Shown one piece after another: positions 1 to 10,134 of a stretch of DNA of 64,000 nucleotides; position 1 is the stretch's first letter, and each line of letters starts with the position of its first letter. This DNA comes from Gnetum montanum (lineage: Eukaryota > Streptophyta > Gnetopsida > Gnetales > Gnetaceae), in contig MNCI01020439.1 in assembly GCA_015680685.1 (NCBI GenBank), positions 129,847 through 193,846 of the forward strand. Direction: 5' to 3'. Position numbers and translations under genes: made by a program. The notes under the pieces are model-generated. The model did not search any database. It saw only the letters and a program-made list of their open reading frames with translations, and was not told the DNA's origin.

Positions 1-214
1 AGAACTATGCTAACTCAAATTGATACGAGAATTGTAACTTGAAAAATTTGGGATAAATGGAAACAATCGACACTTATAATTGTACTGCATTGCATGTATA
101 AATATTTTTTTGTTGATTTTGAGTTTGATTGCACACAGGACATGGCAATGTAAAATATTTTGGTTTATTTTTTCATTTGTTCTAAGTGTAATATGCGAAG
201 AGGGAAACAAAGTA
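1..214. other. AT-rich spacer between antisense-gene block and pro in element I
   Basis: No gene is seen. The stretch matches 52,545-52,700 of element VI base for base over many short runs (a CATTGCAT-TATA-AAATATTTTTGTTGA core and a following AATGTAAAAT run). That fixes its place as the 3' flank of the antisense gene. The antisense gene itself does not reach into the window here. Confidence 0.6.
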
Positions 215-490
215 CAAGTGTATGATCTAGTTTAAGGCCATTTCGGGCCTCCATGTATAGTTTAAGGCCATTTCAGGCCTCATTGTAAACAAGTAACATT
301 TCGGATAACGTGGATGGGTTTCTCGGTTGACAGACCATTTCTGATCGTGGCTAGTTTTATGTCATTGCGGACATGATAGTTTAACGTCTTTCCGAACAGG
401 GAGTGTAGTTTTTTTATTTTTTTTGTTGTTTGTTGTAGTTTAACATCATTTCGGACATGCTATAGTTTAACATCATTTCGGACTAGTTGA
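215..490. repeat. TTAAACT-type tandem repeat after gag-pro (element I)
   Basis: Degenerate units of about 30-45 bases carry AGTTTAAGGCCATTTCGGGCC or AGTTTAACATCATTTCGGAC on the plus strand, giving GGCC-TTAAACT in element sense. The same unit type lies at 52690-52885, 48290-48490 and 44430-44815 in element VI, and at the 3' end of pol in elements II, IV and V. Confidence 0.75.
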
Positions 491-497
491 GATGGTA

Positions 498-3400
498 TTA
501 TTTTAGGAATTTTTTGATTTTTTTCTTTTGAATGTTAGGCAATGTGTCAATGGGTACGATTTTGTATTCAGCGTTCCCTTCGCTGATCACGTTGAATGGT
601 AATTCAGCACAAGGGACGTCTGATGGAATGGTTTCTGCGTCAGTGTTTTTAGATGTCTCAGTATTTGTGGTGAGTTCTAATTGAGAAGGAGTATGTACAA
701 TGTTGGGCACAGGTGTTTCTTTTTTAGGTGGATCTTCCTCCATGTTGAAAGGATTAGCATTTACCAATTTTTGTTCTTTTGTGTCATTTTGTCCAGGCTC
801 TTCGAGCTTAACTTTTGAGCCTTGATCTGTGTCCATGTGTGATGAAATAATGGGAGTAGCAGCCTCCCCATAAATGATGATTTCGCCACCTTTGTAAGGT
901 AGGTGAATCTCTTGGTGTATGGGGGATGAAACCGCTTTTAGTTGGGCCAACCAGGGTCTTCCTAATATCAGGTTGAATCCCGACATTTCGTCAACCACAA
1001 TGAAATTGGCGGATGTGGGAAACTGGTCCCCCGCTATGAGGTCTAAGGTTACTATGCCTTTGACCATCACGCGTGACCCACTAAATGATTTTAAACATGT
1101 AGTCGCAGTCGGTTTGATTGACTCCGTTAGTCCTAGTTGTTCAACAATGGGGTATGGTACCACGTTTGTTGCAGCTCCATCATCTATGTGGACCCTATGT
1201 ATCTTAAACTGATTTATACATATTGTTATGAACATGGGGGCTATTGTCAGCTCCCCTATTTTCTTATCTATTTTAATGCTATCATTATGGAAGCTTAGTG
1301 GTTTGGACGTTGTCCCTTGGGGCAAGTACATTACCGCATGAATGGATGGTTCGTTTGGGGGCAAGTTCTCGCTTACTGGGATTGACGTTAACATGCGTAC
1401 CAAAGCTTCACGATGTGTTTGGGATGTAAGAATCAAATCATACAAGCTTAGCGAAGTGCTCTTTTGCTTGAGCGCTTGTGTGACTTGTGTTAAAGCTGTT
1501 GCGAAATCTCTACTGTTGGGGGCATTTGTATCAGTGGTGAGTGGGTCCATTGGCCCCAGTAGTTTTATTTCATGCTTTTTTAGTCCATCGTTCTTGCTCG
1601 GAGCCATCATTTCAGATGTATCATGTTTTTTGGAGGGTTCACCCTCATTGCCTATGTTTGGTTGACTATTGGGTTGTGTCATGGGTACGGCGTTAAGTGG
1701 AACAGGTTTAGGTGGCCCTACAACTAACCGTTGATGCTCCTTCTCCAAGAATTCATGCGTAAACCTATCTGCTAAGCGTTCTCGTGTGTGGCGTGGAGGT
1801 GGAGTTGGTCTCAGAGCTTCGGGTTGCCCTGGGATTCATACCACATACGGAGGCGGGTGGGGTTGGGGTTGGACAGTCGGGTGTGATTGAGGAGAAGGCT
1901 GGCCAGGCATCCTAATGACGTAGGGGCTAGGTCTACCTTGCGTTTGTGAGGTGGAGGCTTGGTAAACATTAGGACTTGCGAATGTCCTAACAATGTATGG
2001 GGTTTGTGTAGGTGTAGGTTGGACCTCCACTGTTGCAACTGCGGGTGGCACTCAGACTACGAAAGGGGCAGGCCGAGTAGGAGGGGTTGATAGATTTAGA
2101 GTAGTGACAGCGGGAGGTATGCACATTACGTATGGTTTTTGCGGGGCGGATGATGGTTGAGGCATGGATGCGGGTGGAGTGGGAGGAACATGGACTACAA
2201 AGGGTTTGTTAGGTGTTTGTTGTTTATATTTAGGATAGACAGTGTTAATGTTGGGTGTCTCGGGTTCATCATCAAAGTAGATTGCATTGATAACGTACGG
2301 CGCCTATTTGGTATTCAGAGGGTCTTTATAGACCCCCATAGTCTGGTTCTGTGGTTGGACCGGGTTGGCCTCATCAAAGGTGATTTGGCCATCGTCAATC
2401 ATTCATTGTATATCCTGCTTCAGGGTGAAACAGTAATCCGTGCCGTGCTCGTTGTGTTGATGATAGTCGCAGAAGCGATCCATTCTAAAGCCTTTGGGCA
2501 CTGGAGGCTCATCCGGTGTTGCTAAGCTTGGGTTTTGAACGAGTTGACAGAACCAATCATGTCTCTGGATGGCTATGGGGGATAACTATTTGTGTTTCAT
2601 CAGCCCAACCTTCATGAGTTGGTCAAACAGTTAGGATGGCTTCATTGGCAGTGGTGTATATTGTGAGGGTTCTTTCCTCTCAAAATTTCTCATACGGTTT
2701 GTTGTTGGATTCTGCGATGATGATGATTCCATCGTAGTTGTGGGAGTAAGTCTCGTATAGTTATTAGGGGCTACGGGCGGTTTGTTTGTTTGTTGCATTT
2801 CTACTATTGCTGCTATAGTTGCCTTAGCCTTCTCTTTATCCTTTTTACTGTGTTGATTTTTGAAGGCTAAGTACGCAGGATCATGGCTGTTTTGAGTCAC
2901 CTCTTGTATATTTTTAATTTGTACAAATGCTTGGTTAAGGTTACACGTGTTAAGATAGTACAATTTGGATTTGAAGAAGTCATTAACAGCCCCCTTTAAA
3001 ATTGTGAGTAGATATGTCTGAGAGATTGGCTCATGTAACTCATTAAGAGCGGCACTCCACCTCTGAATGAATTTTTGTATAGGTTCAAGCGGTGCTTCTT
3101 CAACCTGTATAAGGCTGTCCAATGTCGCCTCAGGTTTCAGGTTGTATTTGAACCTGGTCACGAATTGATGTAACAACTCTTCCAAGGAAAATATAGAATT
3201 TCTCGGCAAGGCCCGGTACCAATTGAGTGCTCTCCCGGCAAGGGACATAGGGAACACTCGCAAAATGGTGTGGGGCCATGCCTGGAGTAACGCACATTCT
3301 AATATAAACATTATTAAGTGAGCATTAGGGTCTGTTTCCTCATTATATTTGGTTAGTATTGGCAATGATATGCCTTTGGGGAAGGTCAGAGGCAGGACGG

Positions 3401-4601
3401 AAGGGATGATGGGGTCATCGTGGTAGAAGTCCACTACCTTCAGTTCTTCGTCGGCAGCTGTTTTGAGGCACTTGACCTCGTCAGTTAATTCTTGCATTAA
3501 TTTTTTGGCATCCGCCCAGTCTTGGGCACTAGGTGACATGGCAGCTTCAGGTTGTGGTATATTGTACAATTTGGACTGTTGGATGGTAGGTTGAAAAGCC
3601 GAAAGTTGCGCGGTCGACGGTTGTGCTTGTGGCACGTTCATAGTAGGTGGCACTAGGGATGGCATGTTGTAAACAAGGGGTTGTTGTTGCTGCGGTTGCG
3701 GCTATACTTGGGGAAGGTTGGCGAGTGGAATCATATGGGGTGGCACGTTGTGGTGAGGGGGGTGATGTGATGACACACCCATCGCTGCCCATTGTCCTGC
3801 TATGTTTTGTGGAGGAACCCCTTGCTGGGTTATAGCGGTGGAAGGGGCTCCGTGCGTTTGGATGTGGGGGATGTAGTGGGCGGACATGGATGTCGGTATC
3901 ACATGTGGCATTCCTATCACCCGAGGTGAGAAGGTCGCTCCCGTGTTATTGTGTGGGGGTGGTGCTTGCAAGGATGGACCAGCAGCTGCAGCAGGGATGA
4001 TAGTTAGAGGGAGTATGTTAACTTGTGGATCGTTCGGAAGAGGGACATGAACCAGTGTGGATGTTTCTGGTGGGGGTACTTCCACTTGGGTGAACCTGAG
4101 GGGTTGGAGGGGCATGATTTCCCCTGTGCTTGGGTGAAACATGGGGTTGATGTGGGCTTGTGGGCTAAGGGTGTGATAGGAGTCTTCGTGTTTGGATTGG
4201 GCAGCGAACTCGTCCTCCTCTTCCGGTTGGAAATCCACTGCAGGCTGATCCAACGATTGGCTCCTTTGCAAGAGGATTCATGTGACAAGCTTTGAGTACT
4301 GTTCTGGAACAGGGATTATATCGTACGGGGAAGGGATGAACTCGTGTCCCCCCCTATAGAAGAGTTTGTACTTCCTCTTCACCACCATTTCGGCTCGATC
4401 TACTGCCAGACCAGCTTGTATCTTCACACATATGAAGTTATACTGGTCTTGGGTTATAATGTTAGAGGCTGGGTTCCTCCCTTGTAACCTTAGGGACCGG
4501 CGAGGCCCTGCTGTGGGTTGTGCTGCGGACTGTTGGACGGCCATGGTGCCCACGACGTCAGTGGCTTGAGCGATTACAGCGGTGGTGTTTACAGGGTTCA
4601 T
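498..4601 (-). pseudogene. gag-pro polyprotein, element I (stop-riddled)
   Basis: This is the capsid and protease precursor of a Tat-type retrotransposon. One reading frame runs the whole length without a frameshift, broken only by point stops. In order it has a basic N-terminus, a proline/glutamine-rich region, the retrotransposon gag domain (about 3430-2900, with L-A-G-R-A-L-N-W-Y), a C-x2-H/H-x4-C zinc-knuckle-like cluster near 2430-2480, P-Y-V-V/I proline repeats (2280-1830), and an aspartic protease with D-D-G-A-A-T-N (about 1190) and I-L-G-R-P-W-L (about 950). The equivalent of element VI's first ATG, 24 bases upstream, is GTG here, so the next in-frame ATG is used as start. Several stops are CGA-to-TGA changes against element VI. 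The frame ends at a TAA shared with VI. Confidence 0.88.
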
Positions 4602-4639
4602 GATGACCTGTAGAGGGTATGACACAGTGTAGGGATGTG

Positions 4640-5332
4640 AAATTGATGTGCTGAATGCAGCGTAAACTTATGTGGTAACATGCAGTGTATACGCTTTAAT
4701 ATCCAGCGTATAACAAGAGCGTAGACAACGTATAGGGATGGAGCGTATAGGGTCAGCGTAGACAAGTCTACAGCATAAGGACTACAGCGTATATAGTGTC
4801 AGGGTGCAGCGTGAAATAGGGTCACAACGTATGAAGTGTGATATAAATGAACTGGAGCATAAACGAGTTTGCAGCATAAAGAGGTGGCGTAAAACAGAAT
4901 CTCAGAGAAAGTGTGCAGCATAGAGAAAATCTATGGCGTAAAAGCCGTAGCGTAAATGGACGACAGCGTAAAAATGTGCAGCATAAACTTTAACAGTTGT
5001 GTATAGGGTAGGCGAAATTTTCAGCATAAGGCATGTAGTGTGTACATCGGCAGTGTAGAAGCTGGGATTTCTTCAGACAGAGTCCACGTAGGGTTGACAA
5101 TGTAGACGCTGGAAAACTTGCAGAGGGTGAGTTTTGAATAGGGCAACATAAACGCTGATCAGTGTAGACGCTGGATAGTTGACAGATGAGGTTGTAGATT
5201 ACTCAGCATAAATGCAGGGAGGGTTTCAGAGGGAGTCAGTGTATGGACGGCGGTGTAAACGCTCAGCAGCATAAACGCTGGGAAGCTTACAAGCAAGGTT
5301 TTAGCAGAGGCCCTTCTTCTAGCATCAATTTC
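4640..5332 (-). other. Leader and PBS-like site of element I
   Basis: This lies between the 5' LTR and gag. It holds many scattered GCGTAAACGCTG-like words (CGTAAACG, CGTAGACGCTGG) in no clean period. On the minus strand, five bases after the LTR, comes TGATGCTAGAAGAAGGGCC. It matches the same-position sites in elements III and VI (TGGYGCTAGAAGGAG), so it is the likely primer-binding site, mutated at its third base. No coding sequence is supported. Confidence 0.6.
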
Positions 5333-6369
5333 TATACTGCCCAAAATCGTCGGTCTCCTGCTGGAAGGAAACAAAGGCCGAGGGATCACAGGATGCATAC
5401 AGAAGACCCTAGCTTCACCTGAGGGTGAGCTGGAATGAATGAAGGTAGAGTACCTTGGGTGGTCCACACGCAGATCAGACAAGGATTTCCCTAAACTTAC
5501 ACCGAAGTGCTATACGCTGGGTTATCGTAAACGGCATAGCGGGCATAAATCAGAGCGTAAACAATGTAACCAATGCAAACAAAGCATAAACATAAATAGG
5601 CGTAAATAGAATATGTACAACAATTAATGCAAACTGTAAACGATTATGGGAAGAAAATGTAACAATGGCATTACAGAATGAAATTACAATGCACCGGTCT
5701 AACATAGTTGTGAGTGGAACACAAGGTAGATGAAAAGCCTCGGTGGATGCAGGGATGATTGTGGCTGGTTCACACTGTAAGCTCAGCGTAGAGGCTGTAT
5801 GCTCAGCGTACAGGGTCGTCCAGTGTAAAGAGTTTTGTGCTCTGGTTTGTAGCATCTTTGCTAGACTCGGGTTGGAAGACACGTGGCGCATTGACTGGGT
5901 GCAAGAGCATAAAATTCACAAGTGTAGAATATGTTACATTTGGTGGGCGTATACACTATGTCTGGCAAGTGTAGACTATGGGTGTAGATGTCGTGGATGC
6001 TGGCATATACACTGGCCGTATACGCTGATGGATGCGGGCGTATACACTGATGATCGCTGCCTTGTACAAATTTCTGCCCTTTAGTGCTATTTTCATGCCA
6101 TCTTTGGAGGTTTCATGCCGGGCATATGCATCTGTTGTACTTGCTAAGCGTATATGTGAGGCATATATGCTGTGAATTTGAGCGTACATGCTGGGTGTAT
6201 ATGCTGAGAATTTGAGCGTGTACGTTGGAACTGCATACTTAGTGAAAATTAAGCGTCTGATATCCGAAGTTGCCATGTTTGACACCAAATGTAGCTGTGG
6301 TCGTCTGGGGGTCCCAGGGACCTACTTAGCGTTGGACATGTACTAAGCTCCAAATTTTGTGGTGTTTCA
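5333..6369 (-). repeat. 5' LTR of element I
   Basis: Minus-strand start TGAAACACCACAAAATTTGG and an end matching the VI and III LTRs (ACGATTTTGGGCAGTATA, where the terminal CA has become TA). It carries a cluster of GCGTATACGCT-like words at 5940-6230. Against the left LTR of element VI it lacks about 80 bases, including the TATATAAAAG core promoter; the joint is near 5862. Confidence 0.88.
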
Positions 6370-9300
6370 CTGCACACTTGCGCAAAAATCCTTCCAGTCT
6401 TGGCTTTTCTGAGCTAACAGCTCTATCTGCATCCGCTACTCCACCAACTCCCGACTAGTTTTCACACTATTCTTGACTGTGGTCCAGTAGTGGGAGTAGT
6501 CAATAACAGCTGTGCGCCAGTCTTCCTCACCCATTTCCCGTGCCTGCAGGAATTCGCATCAGGATTTTAAGTCTCCGACCTCTTTGGCCAGAGACACCCT
6601 TTACCTCTCTGACCTCTGCAGCCTTTTCCAGAGGTCTTCATTGACACTTTTACTCTCCCACAAGGAGCAAGTCAAGTGTAACGTACATTTACGCATCTCC
6701 TCAGAAATGTTGCGTGGCACGACTGCCCCATCTGATGGAGGCTCCACTGTGTCCAAATCAATGGGCTCCGTTGGGTCCCATCGAAGGTGAGATCTTGACA
6801 GCAAACATTATCAATATAAATAAAACATTATCACTTTATCAATAAAATAAACATATTACAGCTATAACATACCAGCACCAGGATTTGCATGTTCGAGATG
6901 CTCAATCATGTCGTTGACAACGCCTTCCATGAAAGAAAACTTATCAGGAAACACTCTCCATGCTCTGCTTACAGTGGGGGACGCGGATACCTCTTCTTCA
7001 CCTGTAGCGTAATCAAATTAGAATTTCTAATTATTAACAAAACTCCTTAAGATTCTCAATACGCTCATTACCTCTACTGGATACAGTGGGGAGCGCATCA
7101 ACATTGTCCACCTCCTCCCTCTCCTCACGCACAAGCGTCTGTGCGTTGCTCGTCCTGACAGCTGGGGCCTCTTCTTCCAAAACTAGGGCCCCTTCCCCAT
7201 GACTTAATATCATTGCCCCTATTTTAGGGTTCCACTACTCCATAGGTCTCACTGTTCATATTACATAACATATTTAAATAATGCAAAATATCTAGAATAC
7301 AAATTGCATAACATAATAACTTTCACTACGCTTCTTCTATACTGACCAGGCGGAGGCTTACTCCACTGTACTTTGACTTGCATAGATCTACTTGTGCCAC
7401 TCGTAGGCTCCATAGGGGCCTCGGTTAAACAAGGCCTTTTATGCTGAGTCGAAGACTCTACAATTTCTACCGCTAGGCGCTTCCTTCGCGAGGCATCGCC
7501 AGTGTAAGTGGGAATCACCCTGCCTACACTGTCAGGGCCCTGCACCCGAGACGCCGCCAAATCCCTTGTCATTATAGATAGAGATTCGCCAATCCCCTCT
7601 AGAGGATCCTGTCCTTGGATAGTGCCAAAAATGTGGGTAATCCAAGGTTTGGATAGCTGGTCTCGGTCTTGCTGCACCCAGACCCCATTCCTTTGGGTAA
7701 CCAAAAAGTCAGCAAAATGCCAAAGGCAAGCTATGAAGAAGGCGAAATGCACGTTGAAACGAGACTCAAGCTTCTAGCGAAGCCTGATCATCTAAGCGCA
7801 TAACCCCTCAGCAAAATAGCTTGCCCAGTTGAACTAGGTCCCTTCCTCCATAACCTCCCACATGATACAGGTCTATTCTATGGTAAAGAACCTCCCCTGC
7901 AAGAGTGTTTTGGGGAAAGCCTCGGCCCGAAATAGAAGATAAATCGTCTTGGTGATCTCTATTTTGATCTTCTCACGAAGGATCCCCTTAGCCTCCTTCT
8001 TGGCCCCTAGCCACTCCTGACAGGAGAGGCTCCTCTTCACCTTTTCCTCTATGGGAAGGCTATCAGAGGGGATGCCAAAGAGGTCTGTAAACAACTGAGC
8101 ATCAATATCAAAATTTACACATACGTGATGCACGCGCGTGCAAAAGTGCTCAGCTCTCTCGCTGAAGGAGTTGACACAGGTTAACATTTCACTGGCAGGG
8201 ACTTTAGGGGTTACGGCCAAAAATAAATGCATTAGCCTCGCTTCCCGCAGCTTGGTGACCAACGCAACTGGGACCACCACATGGCCGAGCCAGCATTGTG
8301 CCTCCTTGATGTGGCCATAGCGGAAGAGGAGGGTATTCGCCTCCCGGCCGAAAATTGTAAGGGTAATCTCCCGGGATTCCCTGACTGAACAATGCAAAAC
8401 ACATGTCAGAAACATTATTACGCAACATTCAAGATTCATGATTACATTATGCAATAATAAAATATACAGTAATTTTACCAAGTCCAAATGGCAAGGGAAA
8501 TGGAGGAAGTTTCCTCTGCACGTCCACGACGGTAAGGGGTGGATCCAAAGTCCATTCTTCATGTAACCATCCAAGATTCTGACAATTCTGGAAAGCATCA
8601 GGATAACAGGTGGGGTACTCATGAATGTTAAAACCAATCTGCCCCATTACACCAGCGCGTACATTGCTAGTCGAGGTAAACGCCTTTATTACCGTCTTCA
8701 TCCAAGTCAATGTATCACCATCGTCTACTAACTTGTTCTTGTAAATAAAAAACCTGTATCATACAACATATTCTTATCTTACACTTTACAAAATCCAGAC
8801 ATTAGACACAATGAAAAAACCATCAACAAAAACCACTTACCTGCCTGAATAGTACACTGTGCCTGGTGGGTTTTGGAAATAAGTAAAGACATGAAGGACC
8901 ATGAACAAAGTGTTGTATGCGTGGTAACAGCTAAACTGGGCCATTTCCCAGATCCAACTTAAGCACCTCAACCCTCTGGCGCTAAGTTCGCGGTCCTGGG
9001 GATGACTAGTATCGATAGCCCCATCTGTCAAGAAAGCCAGAATTCCCTGCATGGAACCCACTAACAGGTGTTTCAAAATGGCACCCGCAATATCTCCCGA
9101 TAGGTGTGACCATACAATAATGCTGTAGTTACGCAGTAAAAATTGCAGAAAATCCAGCGCACCCCTTCGAAACCATATGGCCCTCCCATGCAACTGAGTC
9201 TGTGGGGGAGGAACATTAGGTATGATCAGGTTTATGCAGCATAAAACCCCGACTATATCCAAGATGATTAAGATGGGTCTTAACATGATACTTTACAGAG

Positions 9301-9687
9301 AGAATAATAAACACATCAACGTCTAGATTTAGATTTTCATGCTTAAAATATAGAAAATCTACAAATTACGCTTAGCTATTCATGCCGAAATCGCATAAAC
9401 CCTCGCAATAGTGCAAGGTTTGTCCCCGACAACGGCGATAGATGCAATCCCATTAAACCCTCGTTTTAACGCGAGGTCTATAGTCTAAAAATCTAATTTA
9501 CGTAGACGACGCTACAAGAATAAACACTGTAAACACAACATGAATAAGTGAGGGATGGCTACTAATTCAAAGGTGTAGGGTCTCTTACTTCGACCACTAC
9601 CTGTGAGGTACGTTGCAGGCTCCCTTGCACCTCATCAATCTTGGCCAATTTCGTATTCTTCCCTCTCACTTTCGGTGCCATTGTCAT
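6370..9687 (-). pseudogene. Antisense multi-exon gene of element II: FCP1/HAD-like domain plus coiled coil
   Basis: Seven exons are readable on the strand opposite to pol: about 9601-9687 (ATG), 8841-9275, 8479-8753, 7347-8384, 7072-7251, 6873-7001 and 6370-6793. Donors include CAG|GTAAGTGG at 8841; acceptors include GATACAG at 8754 and TTGTTCAG at 8385. Exons 2-3 resemble plant FCP1/NIF-type HAD phosphatases: L-D-I-V-G-V-L, then F-L-Q-F-L-L-R-N-Y-S-I-I-V-W-S, then Y-N-T-L-F ... N-P-P-G-T-V. The acidic nucleophile pair and the later D-D are not intact, so it is probably inactive. Exon 4 is a conserved domain of unknown function and exon 7 a coiled coil. Exons 3-7 align with the element VI copy with the same intron phase (1). 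There are four stops in exon 4, one in exon 5, and a one-base phase problem at exon 7. The C-terminus is cut off by element I. Confidence 0.72.
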
Positions 9688-10134
9688 AGTTCTAACGCCC
9701 TCACACTTTCACACCTTTACGCCTTTACAAGCAATGCGCTCCAATCTTCTGCTCTTCCTCCTTTCTCTCTGCAATAGCCCAGAATTCAAATTCACGATAG
9801 CAAACAACCTGTTCTCAATGAAAACTACTTACCTATATGCAAAATTTACTGACTTGATGCCCGATGGCCGAGGATCAAGGCATTAATTACATCAGATATC
9901 GCACGTATTACAGTCTGAAATGACCCTAAACTACTGTACCTTATCTCCTCGTAATCAGGTCGCATTAATTACAGGCTATTCACGAAATTTGAAAATTAGT
10001 TAGCTTTACACTCAGTAACGTCACGTTACATCCGTTAGACTAAACTAAGAATTATTCATTAAGCACTTATCGCATCAAAATTAGTATCTTCCTAATTACT
10101 TTTGTATTTGACAATTTTGCAAGATAATTTACAG
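9688..10134. other. Divergent interval between antisense gene and pol (element II)
   Basis: No ORF is supported. The interval separates two genes that start back to back, the antisense gene leftward and pol rightward, so a promoter for the antisense gene should be here. I see no convincing TATA. On the minus strand GTAAGTAG near 9833 and TATTGCAG near 9770 could bound a 5'-UTR intron. A word at 9916-9938 (TCTGAAATGACCCTAAACTAC) is a degenerate unit of the TTAAACT repeat found at this place in element VI. Confidence 0.4.

Larger units (their letters stand above)
1..6369 (-). mobile_element. Element I: Tat-lineage Ty3/gypsy LTR retrotransposon, 5' half only
   Basis: Read on the minus strand this holds a 5' LTR, a PBS-like site, a leader, gag-pro and a tandem repeat, and then runs off the window start. 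It parallels element VI (52500-58738) segment by segment, including the AT-rich spacer at 1-214. Its antisense gene, pol and 3' LTR must lie left of the window. It is the youngest member of the left nest, because its outer edge interrupts the last visible exon of element II's antisense gene. The next five bases, 6370-6374 (CTGCA), should be one copy of its target duplication; the partner is outside. Confidence 0.88.

Noticed and set aside
1342-1665. Plus-strand open frame opposite gag-pro, recurring at 17137-17406 and 53750-54142
   Set aside because: Shadow of the well-supported gag-pro frame. Its conservation follows from conservation of the coding strand, and it has no recognisable start or domain.
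9641-9886. Plus-strand 81-codon open frame before pol of element II
   Set aside because: Overlaps exon 1 and the upstream region of the antisense gene on the other strand; no similarity to pol or gag.
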